64,000 nt of DNA from Faecalibacterium sp. I4-3-84. Its GTDB lineage: Bacteria > Bacillota > Clostridia > Oscillospirales > Ruminococcaceae. The notes beneath the pieces are model-generated. The model saw only the letters and a program-made list of their open reading frames with translations, was not told where the DNA came from and ran no database searches. The translations under genes and the position numbers were made by a program. The DNA lies in assembly GCF_023347255.1 (NCBI RefSeq), contig NZ_CP094466.1:186001-250000 (forward strand), written 5' to 3'. Shown piece by piece: positions 25,046 to 35,922 of the stretch; within the stretch, counting starts at the first letter, position 1; every line of letters starts with the position of its first letter.

Positions 25046-26617
25046 CTATTTTTTCGGTCTGCCGGGCCGGTGCGCAGCCCAGAGCGCGGCTGCTTCCTCT
25101 CCAAGGCCCAGCGGCCATGCCGCCAGCAGGAACACTCCTGTGGTAGCGCAGCCGCCTACGCCCAACGCGGCCAGCTGCAAAGGCAGCCGAGCCGCAAACC
25201 CATCCGCAAGCAGCTTCCGCAACGCCATGCCAGCCGCCGCGGCCAGCACAGCTGCCAGTGCCGGTGCACCCAGCCAGCGGCGGAATGCATGCTGCGTGCC
25301 GCTGGAAAACAGCAGATGCCCGGTGTTGGCCGCACAGGTGTACAGGCTGGAAAGCAGGATCACTGCCAAAAAGCCCTTCATGCCAAAGCGCGGCAGCAGC
25401 GCCACCACCCCGCCAATGCGCAGGATGGAATCCCACACGCTGTAGCGGAAGGCCGCCTTCTGCTCCCCTACCCCTTTCATGGCACCGTCCACCATGCTTT
25501 CCAGATACATCAGCGGCATGGCAGGAGCCAGCGTTTCCAGATAAAACCCGGCATCCGCACTTTGGTACAAAAGCTGTGCCAGCGGCCGTCCCCACACCCA
25601 GAACAGCACCCCTGCCAGCGCGGAAAAATAACCGGTGAGCCGCAGCATCCGGTTCAAAAGTGCGTTGAGCCGTTCGGTCTGGCCCAGAATATGAGCCTGC
25701 GTGATCTCCGGCATCAGCAGCACCGAAAGACTGCCCAGCAGGCCAAATGGGAACGTAAGCAGCGGCAGAGCCATGCCTTTCAGTTCTCCGTACTGCTCCA
25801 GCGCGGCGGTGCGCCCGCCCGCGTTGATCAGATAGACCGCAAGGCAGGCGGGCACCAGCATATTCTCCGCCGTGTGCAGGGCGCTTGCCAATACCCGCCC
25901 GCCCTCCACCGGCCACAGGATCTCCCACAGACGGCGGGCAGGGTCTGCCGGGCGGACGGCTTTTTGCCCCGCAAAGGCACTGCGGGCATCCCGCCGGTAA
26001 AAGGCCAGCATGCACAGCGCCGACACCGCTTCGCTGACGGCGGTAGCTCCCAGCACCAGCATACAGCGCACGCCCACCGCAAGGCCCTCGGTGCGGGTAA
26101 GCGCCAGTGCCACCAGCGCGATGCGCACCGTCTGCTCCGTAAGCTGGCTGAACACATTGGGGGCCACATGCCGCCGGGCGATGAAAAAACCGCGCAGCAC
26201 CGCAGACACTGCCATCCATGGCATTCCCAGCGCTGAAACGCGCAAAGCACCGACGGCGCGGACATCGCCAAGCCACAACCGGGCCGCAAGATCCGCTGTT
26301 GCCAGCTGCAGTGCAGCGGCAAATAGCCCCAGCACAAGTCCTGCCGCCAGCAGACGGCGCAGCATGCCGCGGGCTGCACCACGGGCGGAAGCCGGGCCGC
26401 TGAGTTCCTCGGTCATGAGCCGGGTAGCCGCCACCGAAACGCCCGCCGTTGCCAGCGTGACGAACAGTGAATACACCGCCAGCACCAGCTGGTAAAGGCC
26501 CATTCCCTCGCCGCCCAGCTCGTTTGCCAGCCAGATGCGCAGGCCCATGCCGGCCAGCCGCAGCACCACGTCTGAGCCGGTGAGCAGCGCCGCATTTTTC
26601 AAATAGCTCTGCCGCAT
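25046..26617 (-). CDS. MurJ/SpoVB-like polysaccharide flippase
   Basis: About 523 residues with some 14 predicted membrane helices and the MATE-superfamily pattern of polysaccharide exporters (RQSYLKNAALLTGSDVVLR, ANELGGEGMGLYQLVLAVYS, FPFGLLGSLSVLLMPEI). Such proteins flip lipid-linked sugars across the membrane. Length and N-terminus are close to SpoVB. The start at 26617 has AGGAGGTG upstream; the frame extends further left without a ribosome site. It is followed by the CapD/PglF-like gene. Confidence 0.88.
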   Translation of the reverse strand: MRQSYLKNAALLTGSDVVLRLAGMGLRIWLANELGGEGMGLYQLVLAVYSLFVTLATAGVSVAATRLMTEELSGPASARGAARGMLRRLLAAGLVLGLFAAALQLATADLAARLWLGDVRAVGALRVSALGMPWMAVSAVLRGFFIARRHVAPNVFSQLTEQTVRIALVALALTRTEGLAVGVRCMLVLGATAVSEAVSALCMLAFYRRDARSAFAGQKAVRPADPARRLWEILWPVEGGRVLASALHTAENMLVPACLAVYLINAGGRTAALEQYGELKGMALPLLTFPFGLLGSLSVLLMPEITQAHILGQTERLNALLNRMLRLTGYFSALAGVLFWVWGRPLAQLLYQSADAGFYLETLAPAMPLMYLESMVDGAMKGVGEQKAAFRYSVWDSILRIGGVVALLPRFGMKGFLAVILLSSLYTCAANTGHLLFSSGTQHAFRRWLGAPALAAVLAAAAGMALRKLLADGFAARLPLQLAALGVGGCATTGVFLLAAWPLGLGEEAAALWAAHRPGRPKK

Positions 26618-26699
26618 GGCGCACCTCCTGCCGGAATGTTCCGGTTCCAGCATATGAAGCGGCGGAACAGGATATGCAAAAGCAGAGCGGCGCGGCGGG

Positions 26700-26728
26700 T
26701 TGTTTCCTGAGCGCTTTTATGGTATAGT
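26700..26728 (+). promoter_or_regulatory. mrp promoter
   Basis: TTGTTT (26700-26705) and TATAGT (26723-26728) with 17 bp between, divergent from the flippase gene. Confidence 0.6.
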
Positions 26729-26782
26729 AAAGGGGCGGCTTTTATATGGCCGTATTCTGTTTAAGGAGGAAGCACACGGCCA

Positions 26783-26818
26783 ATGCCTCTGAGCCAGCCG
26801 TGCGCAAAAAGAGAATGA
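26783..26818 (+). CDS. possible leader peptide MPLSQPCAKRE
   Basis: An 11-codon frame starting ATG at 26783, with AAGGAGG at 26763-26769 (spacing 13, longer than usual). Its TGA overlaps the mrp ATG (ATGA). It could couple translation to mrp; it could also be chance, since mrp itself lacks a strong nearby ribosome site. Confidence 0.3.
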   Translation: MPLSQPCAKRE

Positions 26819-27648
26819 GCGAAGAATGTACCCATGACTGCTCCAGCTGTGGAGCAGCATGTTCTTCCCGCGATGCAGCGCCCAAGCACGATGCCCCCAA
26901 CCCCAACAGCAGCGTCAAAAAAGTCATCGGCGTTGTGTCCGGCAAGGGCGGCGTTGGCAAGAGCATGACCAGCGCCCTGCTGGCCTGCGCCATGGCACGC
27001 CGCGGCTACCACTGCGGCATTCTGGATGCCGACATCACCGGCCCGTCCATTCCCAAGCTGTTCGGCATCCATGGCCGTGCCATGGCCGACGACAAGGGCT
27101 GCTGGCCCATCCAGAGCCGCATGGGCATTGATGTCATGAGCATCAATCTGCTGGTGGAAAACGAGGAGGATCCCGTTGTGTGGCGCGGCCCGGTGATCGC
27201 CGGTGCTGTCAAGCAGTTCTGGACCGACGTGGTCTGGAAGGACGTGGACTTTCTGTTCGTGGACATGCCTCCGGGAACCGGTGATGTGCCCCTGACCGTG
27301 TTCCAGAGCCTGCCGGTGGACGGCATTGTTGTGGTGGCAAGCCCGCAGGAGCTGGTGAGCATGATCGTGGCCAAGGCCGTGAACATGGCTGAGATGATGA
27401 AGGTGCCCATGCTGGGCATTGTGGAGAACATGAGCTACATCGTCTGCCCCGACTGCGGCAAGCACATCAATGTGTTCGGCAACAGCCATGTGGATGAGGT
27501 GGCTGCAAAGCACGGCCTGCCCGTGCTGGCCAAGTGCCCCATCGATCCCCAGCTGGCTGCGCTTTCCGATGCCGGCATGATCGAAACCTACGGCGGCGAG
27601 TATCTGGAAGGTGCCGCAGACGCCTGCGAAAAGCTGCTGAAGAAGTAA
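26815..27648 (+). CDS. mrp: Mrp/NBP35-type Fe-S cluster carrier ATPase
   Basis: About 277 residues. An N-terminal cysteine cluster (CTHDCSSCGAAC) of NBP35 type precedes a P-loop ATPase (VSGKGGVGKSMTSALLACAM), the switch motif DMPPGTGD, and near the C-terminus CPDCGKHINVFG, whose CxxC bridges a 4Fe-4S cluster at the dimer interface. Mrp proteins carry clusters to apo-enzymes. The ATG at 26815 is chosen so that the protein begins at the cysteine cluster. Downstream are gltB/gltD and hcp, all Fe-S enzymes. Confidence 0.92.
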   Translation: MSEECTHDCSSCGAACSSRDAAPKHDAPNPNSSVKKVIGVVSGKGGVGKSMTSALLACAMARRGYHCGILDADITGPSIPKLFGIHGRAMADDKGCWPIQSRMGIDVMSINLLVENEEDPVVWRGPVIAGAVKQFWTDVVWKDVDFLFVDMPPGTGDVPLTVFQSLPVDGIVVVASPQELVSMIVAKAVNMAEMMKVPMLGIVENMSYIVCPDCGKHINVFGNSHVDEVAAKHGLPVLAKCPIDPQLAALSDAGMIETYGGEYLEGAADACEKLLKK

Positions 27649-27660
27649 AAATCGTTTCTC

Positions 27661-27695
27661 TGCCCTGTGCCGTTTGCGTGGTGCAGGGCTTTTTG
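27661..27695 (+). terminator. mrp terminator
   Basis: GCCCTG..CAGGGC hairpin followed by TTTTTGGTT, 13 bp after the mrp stop. Confidence 0.75.
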
Positions 27696-27890
27696 GTTGC
27701 AGAAAATATAGCTTTCTGCGCCTGCAGAATGCAGCAAAATGGAGAAAAGACGTTCTTTTCCGTATTTCTTTTGTTCTGCCAGCGCTTTAAAAAACAAGGT
27801 TCTGTGCCGTTTTTTTCTTTTATTTTTCGTTTTGTGAAGCGGTCTCAACTTTTCATCTGTTTTTTTGAAGCATTTTCTGCTTTCTCGCTA

Positions 27891-27919
27891 TTGTCAAACC
27901 CACAGAAATGCTTTATAAT
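27891..27919 (+). promoter_or_regulatory. gdhA promoter and long leader
   Basis: TTGTCA (27891-27896) and TATAAT (27914-27919) with 17 bp spacing. The transcript would have a leader of about 150 nt before gdhA, without a recognised riboswitch. The rest of the 27650-28075 gap holds only AT-rich sequence and small hairpins. Confidence 0.8.
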
Positions 27920-28048
27920 AATAAAGCGGTCTGCAGCCATAAGCAGGCCGGTGTGTAAGAACGGAAATCCGGGATCGTCCCAAAGCGTTTTAGCAGCGCG
28001 TCCGCTGTGCGGCGGGCCGGGCGGTTTCGTCTTTTTCAAATTTTATAG

Positions 28049-29428
<1,380 letters not shown>

Positions 29429-29445
29429 GTCATACCGCGTCGTCT

Positions 29446-29478
29446 AAGAGCCGCGCCCGCAGGGGTGCGGCTCTTTTT
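29446..29478 (+). terminator. gdhA terminator
   Basis: AGAGCCGC pairs with GCGGCTCT, followed by TTTTT, 18 bp after the stop. Confidence 0.85.
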
Positions 29479-29541
29479 GGGTATAACCCCGCCCCGCTCT
29501 GCCCACACTGGCAGTATCTTATGGCAGAAAGGGAGTTTTGT

Positions 29542-31122
29542 ATGGACGAGCAGATGTTTTGTTTTCAGTGTGAGCAGGCGGCGGGCTGCACCGCCTGCAC
29601 CGGCGCAGCGGGGGTGTGCGGCAAGTCGGCCGAGACAGCCGCCGCACAGGACCGGCTCACCGGGGCGCTCATCGCGTTTGCCGGGCAGCTCATCGCGGCG
29701 GGGCGCGGCCCGACCCCGGAACAGGCCCGGCTGCTGATGCAGGGGCTGTTCACCACCATTACCAACGTGAACTTTGACCCCGCCGCCGTGGACGCGCTGA
29801 CCCGCCGGGTGCACGACGCCAGCCCCGGCACCGGCCCGGACTACGACATGCAGGCCCTCTGGCGGGAACCGGACGCCGACCGGCGCAGCCTGAAATGCTT
29901 TGTGCTGTTCAGCCTGCGGGGCATGGCCGCCTACAACTACCACGCCCGGGTGCTGGGCCGCATCGACCCGGAGCTGGACCGGTTCTTCTGTACCGCCCTG
30001 CAGGCCGTGGGCGACCCCGGCCAGACCACCGACGCCCTGTGGCAGCTGGTGCAGGCCACAGGAGAAGCCAGCTACCGCTGCATGGAGCTGCTGGACGCGG
30101 CCAACACCGGCGCGTTTGGCGATCCGGAACCGGTGCAGGTGCCCCTGACCATTGAAAAGGGGCCGTTCATCGTGATTTCCGGCCACGACCTCTACGACGC
30201 ACAGCAGCTGCTGGAACAGACCGCAGGCCGGGGCGTCAACGTCTACACCCACTCGGAGATGCTGCCCGCCCACGGCTACCCGGAGCTGAAGCGCCGCTAC
30301 CCCCACCTCAAGGGCAACTTTGGCACCGCATGGCAGAACCAGCAGCGGGAGTTCGAGGACATCCCCGCGCCCATCCTGTTCACCACCAACTGCATCATGC
30401 CCCTGCGCGCCAGCTACGCCGACCGGGTGTTCACCACCTCGGTGGTGGCTTACCCCGGCGTGCCCCACATCGACGAAGGGCGCGACTTTTCCCCGGTGAT
30501 CGAAAAGGCGCTGGAGCTGGGCGGCTACGCGCAGGACACCCTGCTGCCCGGCCTGAACGGCGGCTCCACGGTGACCACCGGTTTTGCCCGCACCGCCGTG
30601 CTGCAGCACGCGGACGAGATCGTGCAGGCGGTGCGGGACGGTAAGCTGCGGCACTTCTTTCTGGTGGGCGGCTGCGACGGCACCCGGCCCAGCCGCCGCT
30701 ACTACACCGAGTTTGCCCGCCTTACCCCGCCCGACACCATCCTGCTGACCCTGGCCTGCGGCAAGTTCCGCCTGAACGACCTGCCCCTTGGCACCGTGCC
30801 GGGCACCAGCCTGCCCCGCATCCTAGACGTGGGCCAGTGCAACGACGCCTACAGCGCCATCCGCATCGCATTGGCGCTGGCCGACGCCTTTGGCTGCGGC
30901 GTCAACGACCTGCCCCTCTCGCTGGTGCTGTGCTGGTTTGAACAGAAGGCCGTGTGCATCCTCATCGCGCTGCTGGCGCTGGGCATCCGGAACATCCGGC
31001 TGGGGCCTACCCTGCCCCCGTTCCTCTCGCCGGTCGTTGTGGCTGCCCTGCAGCAAAAGTACGATTTAAAAGCCGTAACAACGCCGGAAAATGACCTGCA
31101 GGCCATTCTGGGCAGACATTGA
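29542..31122 (+). CDS. hcp: hydroxylamine reductase / hybrid-cluster protein
   Basis: About 526 residues. The N-terminal cluster is CFQCEQAAGCTACTGAAGVCGK, and the hybrid-cluster ligands are spread through the second half (SGHDLYDAQQLLEQ, FTTNCIMP, VGGCDGTRPSRRYYTEF, LACGKFRLNDL, DVGQCNDAYSA). It reduces hydroxylamine to ammonia or acts on nitric oxide under anoxia. The start at 29542 has AAGGGAG upstream. Codon use is visibly more GC-rich (long runs of GCC, CGG, CTG) than gdhA and gltB on each side, which hints at separate origin. Its ammonia could be fixed by the neighbouring GDH and GOGAT. Confidence 0.95.
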   Translation: MDEQMFCFQCEQAAGCTACTGAAGVCGKSAETAAAQDRLTGALIAFAGQLIAAGRGPTPEQARLLMQGLFTTITNVNFDPAAVDALTRRVHDASPGTGPDYDMQALWREPDADRRSLKCFVLFSLRGMAAYNYHARVLGRIDPELDRFFCTALQAVGDPGQTTDALWQLVQATGEASYRCMELLDAANTGAFGDPEPVQVPLTIEKGPFIVISGHDLYDAQQLLEQTAGRGVNVYTHSEMLPAHGYPELKRRYPHLKGNFGTAWQNQQREFEDIPAPILFTTNCIMPLRASYADRVFTTSVVAYPGVPHIDEGRDFSPVIEKALELGGYAQDTLLPGLNGGSTVTTGFARTAVLQHADEIVQAVRDGKLRHFFLVGGCDGTRPSRRYYTEFARLTPPDTILLTLACGKFRLNDLPLGTVPGTSLPRILDVGQCNDAYSAIRIALALADAFGCGVNDLPLSLVLCWFEQKAVCILIALLALGIRNIRLGPTLPPFLSPVVVAALQQKYDLKAVTTPENDLQAILGRH

Positions 31123-31221
31123 GCCTGCACTGTTCTCATTATAGCTACAACTGACCGCCATACGCGGCGTTTCGCACAAGAAGTGGTGTAAAGCAGTTGT
31201 CATATTTGGTGCAGCTGTCAC

Positions 31222-31249
31222 TTGAAGATTTTTCAGCGTTCAGTATAAT
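31222..31249 (+). promoter_or_regulatory. gltBD promoter
   Basis: TTGAAG (31222-31227) and TATAAT (31244-31249) with 16 bp spacing. Confidence 0.65.
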
Positions 31250-31264
31250 AATAGTTACCGGAAC

Positions 31265-31317
31265 AAAGGCGTTCTGCAAGGGTAAAGTATGCCCTTGCGG
31301 GGCGCTTTTCTTTTTTG
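31265..31317 (+). terminator. terminator-like hairpin in the gltB leader (candidate attenuator)
   Basis: AAAGGCG (31265-31271) pairs with CGCTTTT (31303-31309), and inside it GCAAGGG pairs with CCCTTGC. A T-rich run follows to 31316. It lies between the promoter and the start codon, so transcripts must read through it to reach gltB. Confidence 0.6.
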
Positions 31318-31361
31318 TCAAAATGCGGAGGGTGCCGCACCGGTGAGGATTTTAGATAAGG

Positions 31362-34300
31362 ATGGGAAAGTCTATGGAAAACTTTACAGAGCAGAAAAAC
31401 ACCCTTGGTCTGTACGATCCACAGTTTGAGCACGATGCCTGCGGCATTGGCGCTGTGGTGGATATCAAGGGCCGCAAAAGCCACCAGACCGTGGACGACG
31501 CGCTGGCCATTGTGGAACGGCTGGAGCACCGTGCCGGCAAGGATGCCGAGGGCAAGACCGGCGACGGTGTGGGCATTTTGCTGCAGATCAGCCACAAGTT
31601 CTTCTCCAAGGTGGCCGAAGAACTGAACATCAGCCTTGGCAACGAGCGCGAGTACGGTGTTGGCATGTTCTTCTTCCCCCAGAGCGAGCACCTGCGTGCG
31701 CAGGCCATGAAGCTGTTCGAGGTGGTCACCCGCAAGGAAGGCCTCGAATTTCTGGCATGGCGCAAGGTTCCCGTGAACCCGGATGCCGTGGGCCAGAAAG
31801 CCCGCGACTGTATGCCTGCTATCTGGCAGTGCTTCATCAAAAAGCCCGCCAAGGTGAGCAAGGGCATCGATTTTGACCGCAAGCTGTACATTGTGCGCCG
31901 CGTGTTCGAGCAGGCCAGCAACGGCACTTATGTGCCCAGCCTGTCCAGCCGCACCATCGTGTACAAGGGCATGTTCCTTGTGCACGACCTGCGCCTGTTC
32001 TATACCGACCTGCAGGACGAGGATTATGAATCCGCTATCGGCATGGTGCACAGCCGCTTCTCCACCAACACCAACCCCAGCTGGATGCGCGCACACCCCA
32101 ACCGCTTCATCCTGCACAACGGCGAGATCAACACCATCAAGGGCAACACGGATGCCATGCTGGCCCGTGAAGAGAGCATCTCCAGCTCCATCATGCAGGA
32201 CGACATGAACAAGATCCTGCCCATCATCAACACTTCCGGCTCCGACTCCGCCATGCTGGATAACGCGCTGGAATTCATGGTGATGAACGGCATGGATCTG
32301 CCTCTGGCCGTGATGATCACCATTCCCGAGCCGTGGGAGAACAACAAGAACATCAGCCAGAAAAAGCGCGATTTCTACCAGTATTATGCCACCATGCTGG
32401 AGCCTTGGGATGGCCCCGCTGCCATCCTCTTCTCGGACGGCGACGTGATGGGCGCTGTGCTGGACCGCAACGGTCTGCGCCCCAGCCGCTATTACATCAC
32501 CAAGGACGGCCGCATGATCCTGTCCTCCGAGGTGGGTGTGCTGGAATGCGAGCCGGATAATATTTTGGTCAAGGATCGTCTGCGCCCCGGCAAAATGCTG
32601 CTGGTGGACACCGTGAAGGGCGAAGTGGTGGACGACGAAAAGCTCAAGGAGTTCTACGCCAGCCGTGAGCCTTACGGCGAGTGGATCGACCGCAACCTTG
32701 TGGAGCTGGCCAGACTGAAAATTCCCAACGTGAAGGTGGAAAGCTACACCGGCGATCAGCTCACCCGCCTGCAGAAGGTGTTCGGCTACAAGTATGAGGA
32801 TGTGAACACCATGATCCTCTCCATGGCACGGGCAGGCGCAGAGCCTTCCGGCGCTATGGGCACCGACACCCCGCTTGCTGTGCTGAGCAACCAGCATCCG
32901 CCGCTGTTCAATTACTTCAAGCAGCGCTTTGCGCAGGTCACCAACCCGCCCATTGATGCCATCCGCGAAAAGGTGGTCACTTCCACCAGCGTGTATATTG
33001 GCGCACACGGCAACCTGCTGGAGGACAAGCCCGAGAACTGCAAGGTGCTCAAGGTGCACAACCCCATCCTGACCAGCACCGACCTGCTCAAGATCAAATA
33101 CATGAACGTGCCCGGCTTCAAGGTAGCCACGGTGTCCATCAACTACTATAAGAACACCAGTCTGGAAAAGGCCATCGACCGTGTATTTCTGGAGGTCGAC
33201 CGCGCCTACAAGGATGGTGCAAACATCATCATCCTTTCTGACCGTGATGTGGATGAATACCACGTGACCATTCCCAGCCTGCTGGCAGTTTCCGCGGTTT
33301 CGCAGTACCTGATCCGCACCAAGAAGAGCACCGCACTGGCCCTGATCCTGGAAAGTGCAGAGCCGCGCGAGGTGCACCACTTTGCCACCCTGCTGGGCTA
33401 CGGTGCATGCGCCATCAACCCCTATCTGGCACATGAGACCATCGGCCAGCTCATCGACGAGGGCCTGCTGGATAAGGATTACTACGCAGCCGTGGAGGAC
33501 TACGACAACGCCATCCTCAGCGGCATTGTGAAGATTGCCTCCAAGATGGGCATTTCCACCATCCAGAGCTACCAGAGCAGCCAGATCTTTGAGGCTGTGG
33601 GCATCTCCAAGGATGTCATCGACAAATACTTCACCGGCACGGTGAGCCGTGTGGGCGGCATTACCCTTTCGGACATTCAGGCCGATGTGGAAGCCCAGCA
33701 CAACGCAGCCTTCGACCCGCTGGGTCTGGACATCAACATGGAGCTGGCCGACAGCGGCGCACACAAGTTCCGCAGCGGCAAGGAAGAACACCTGTTCAAC
33801 CCCCAGACCATCCACCTGTTCCAGAAAGCCTGCTGGACGAACGACTACTCGGCTTTCAAGCAGTTCACCAGCACCGTGGACAATATGGGTGCTGACGGCG
33901 TGCATCTGCGCAGCCTGTTGGACTTCAACTACGCTCCTGACGGCGGCATCCCGCTGGAAGAGGTGGAGCCGGTGTCCAGCATCGTCAAGCGGTTCAAGGG
34001 CGCAGCCATGAGCTACGGTGCACTGAGCAGCGAAGCCCATGAGACCATTGCCATTGCCCTGAACCGTCTGGGCGGCCGCAGCAACACCGGCGAGGGCGGC
34101 GAACCCGAAGAGCGCTACCACAGCGAGAGCAATTCCAAGATCAAGCAGGTGGCTTCCGCACGCTTTGGTGTAACGAGCAAATACCTCGTTTCTGCGGAAG
34201 AGATCCAGATCAAGCTGGCACAGGGTGCAAAGCCTGGTGAGGGCGGCAACCTGCCCGGTGCCAAGGTATATCCGTGGATTGCAAAGACCCGCCACAGCAC

Positions 34301-35909
34301 CACCGGTGTGGGCCTGATCTCTCCCCCGCCGCACCACGATATCTACTCCATCGAAGACCTTGCAGAGCTGATCTACGACCTGAAGAACGCCAACCGCAGC
34401 GCCAACATCAATGTCAAGCTGGTCAGTGAGGCCGGCGTTGGCACCATTGCGGCCGGTGTTGCCAAGGGCGGCGCACAGGTCATTCTGGTGTCCGGCTACG
34501 ACGGCGGCACCGGTGCAGCACCGCGTACTTCCATCAAGCACGCTGGCCTGCCGTGGGAGCTGGGCATCGCCGAGACCCATCAGACCCTGATCCTGAACGG
34601 CCTGCGCACCCGCGTGCGCATCGAAAGCGACTCCAAGCTGCTCTCCGGCCGCGATGTTGCCATCAGCTGTATGCTGGGCGCAGAGGAGTTCGGCTTCGGC
34701 ACTACCCTGCTGATGGCCGAGGGCTGCGTGATGATGCGTGTGTGCAATCTGGATACCTGCCCCATGGGCATCTGCACCCAGAACCCGGAGCTGCGCAAGA
34801 ACTTCAAGGGCAAGCCGGAATACATCATCAACTACCTCACCTTTGTGGCCGAGGAGCTGCGCGAGTACATGGCAAAGCTGGGCGTGCGCACCATCGATGA
34901 ACTGGTGGGCCGCACCGACCTGCTCAAGGTCAAGCCTGCCGCACCCGGCAGCCGCGCTTCCAAGATGGATCTCGACTGCATCCTGCACAACCCTGCCATC
35001 GAGAACAGCAATGTTCACTTCGTGAAGGAGGACACCTACGACTTCCATCTGGAAAACACCCTCGATATGAAGGTGCTGATGAAGAAGTTCAAGCTCAGCA
35101 GCAAGAATGCCCAGAGCGTGACGCTGGATGTCTCCAACACCGACCGCGCCTTTGGTGCCATCTTTGGCAGCGAGATCACCCGCAAATACGGCAACAGCCT
35201 GCCGGATGATGTTTACACCGCCCACTGTGTGGGTGCAGGCGGCCAGAGCTTTGGTGCGTTCATCCCGGGCGGCCTGACGCTGGACCTTGTGGGCGACTGC
35301 AACGACTACATGGGCAAAGGCCTTTCCGGCGGCAAGATCGTCGTGCGCCCGCCCAAAGGCATCACCTTTAAGCCCGAGGAGAACATTATCACCGGCAACG
35401 TGGCCCTGTACGGTGCTACCAGCGGCAAGGCGTTCATTTCCGGCGTGGCCGGTGAGCGCTTCGCCGTGCGCAACAGCGGTGCCACCGCCGTTGTGGAGGG
35501 CGTTGGCGACCACGGCTGCGAGTACATGACCGGCGGCACGGTGGTGGTTCTGGGCCAGACCGGCAAGAACTTTGCAGCCGGTATGACCGGCGGCATCGCC
35601 TACGTGCTGGACGAGAACTGGGACTTCTACCAGCGCGTGAACAAGGAGACCGTCAGCCTGGAGCCTGTGGAGCACAAGTACGATGTTGCCACCCTGAAAG
35701 AGCTGATCCGCGAACATGTGGAGGCCACCGGCTCTCCCCGCGGTAAAGAGATCCTTGACAACTTCAGCGAATTCCTGCCCAAGTTCAAGAAAGTTCTGCC
35801 CTACGATTATGACCGTATGCTGCGTGTGATCGCATCCGTTGAGGAGCGCGGTCTGGACGGCGAGCAGGCACAGATCGAAGCATTCTACACGGTGCAGAAG
35901 AAGAAGTAA
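31362..35909 (+). CDS. gltB: glutamate synthase, large subunit
   Basis: About 1,515 residues. It starts with a short propeptide before the catalytic Cys of the class-II glutaminase domain (HDACGIGAVVDIKGRKSHQ). The central and FMN-binding synthase domains follow (GRSNTGEGGEPEERY, PGEGGNLPGAKVYPWIAKTR, SGYDGGTGAAPRTS), with the 3Fe-4S cysteines MRVCNLDTCPMGICTQ. A GXGXG beta-helix domain closes the protein (GDHGCEYMTGGTVVVLG). It transfers the glutamine amide to 2-oxoglutarate. A second in-frame ATG (31374) is an equally possible start. gltD follows after 13 bp. Confidence 0.97.
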   Translation: MGKSMENFTEQKNTLGLYDPQFEHDACGIGAVVDIKGRKSHQTVDDALAIVERLEHRAGKDAEGKTGDGVGILLQISHKFFSKVAEELNISLGNEREYGVGMFFFPQSEHLRAQAMKLFEVVTRKEGLEFLAWRKVPVNPDAVGQKARDCMPAIWQCFIKKPAKVSKGIDFDRKLYIVRRVFEQASNGTYVPSLSSRTIVYKGMFLVHDLRLFYTDLQDEDYESAIGMVHSRFSTNTNPSWMRAHPNRFILHNGEINTIKGNTDAMLAREESISSSIMQDDMNKILPIINTSGSDSAMLDNALEFMVMNGMDLPLAVMITIPEPWENNKNISQKKRDFYQYYATMLEPWDGPAAILFSDGDVMGAVLDRNGLRPSRYYITKDGRMILSSEVGVLECEPDNILVKDRLRPGKMLLVDTVKGEVVDDEKLKEFYASREPYGEWIDRNLVELARLKIPNVKVESYTGDQLTRLQKVFGYKYEDVNTMILSMARAGAEPSGAMGTDTPLAVLSNQHPPLFNYFKQRFAQVTNPPIDAIREKVVTSTSVYIGAHGNLLEDKPENCKVLKVHNPILTSTDLLKIKYMNVPGFKVATVSINYYKNTSLEKAIDRVFLEVDRAYKDGANIIILSDRDVDEYHVTIPSLLAVSAVSQYLIRTKKSTALALILESAEPREVHHFATLLGYGACAINPYLAHETIGQLIDEGLLDKDYYAAVEDYDNAILSGIVKIASKMGISTIQSYQSSQIFEAVGISKDVIDKYFTGTVSRVGGITLSDIQADVEAQHNAAFDPLGLDINMELADSGAHKFRSGKEEHLFNPQTIHLFQKACWTNDYSAFKQFTSTVDNMGADGVHLRSLLDFNYAPDGGIPLEEVEPVSSIVKRFKGAAMSYGALSSEAHETIAIALNRLGGRSNTGEGGEPEERYHSESNSKIKQVASARFGVTSKYLVSAEEIQIKLAQGAKPGEGGNLPGAKVYPWIAKTRHSTTGVGLISPPPHHDIYSIEDLAELIYDLKNANRSANINVKLVSEAGVGTIAAGVAKGGAQVILVSGYDGGTGAAPRTSIKHAGLPWELGIAETHQTLILNGLRTRVRIESDSKLLSGRDVAISCMLGAEEFGFGTTLLMAEGCVMMRVCNLDTCPMGICTQNPELRKNFKGKPEYIINYLTFVAEELREYMAKLGVRTIDELVGRTDLLKVKPAAPGSRASKMDLDCILHNPAIENSNVHFVKEDTYDFHLENTLDMKVLMKKFKLSSKNAQSVTLDVSNTDRAFGAIFGSEITRKYGNSLPDDVYTAHCVGAGGQSFGAFIPGGLTLDLVGDCNDYMGKGLSGGKIVVRPPKGITFKPEENIITGNVALYGATSGKAFISGVAGERFAVRNSGATAVVEGVGDHGCEYMTGGTVVVLGQTGKNFAAGMTGGIAYVLDENWDFYQRVNKETVSLEPVEHKYDVATLKELIREHVEATGSPRGKEILDNFSEFLPKFKKVLPYDYDRMLRVIASVEERGLDGEQAQIEAFYTVQKKK

Positions 35910-35922
35910 GGAGGGCAGCGTT

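Noticed and set aside
31233-35717. 1,494-codon minus-strand frame opposite gltB
   Set aside because: Mirror of glutamate synthase codons; no ribosome site and no domain pattern.
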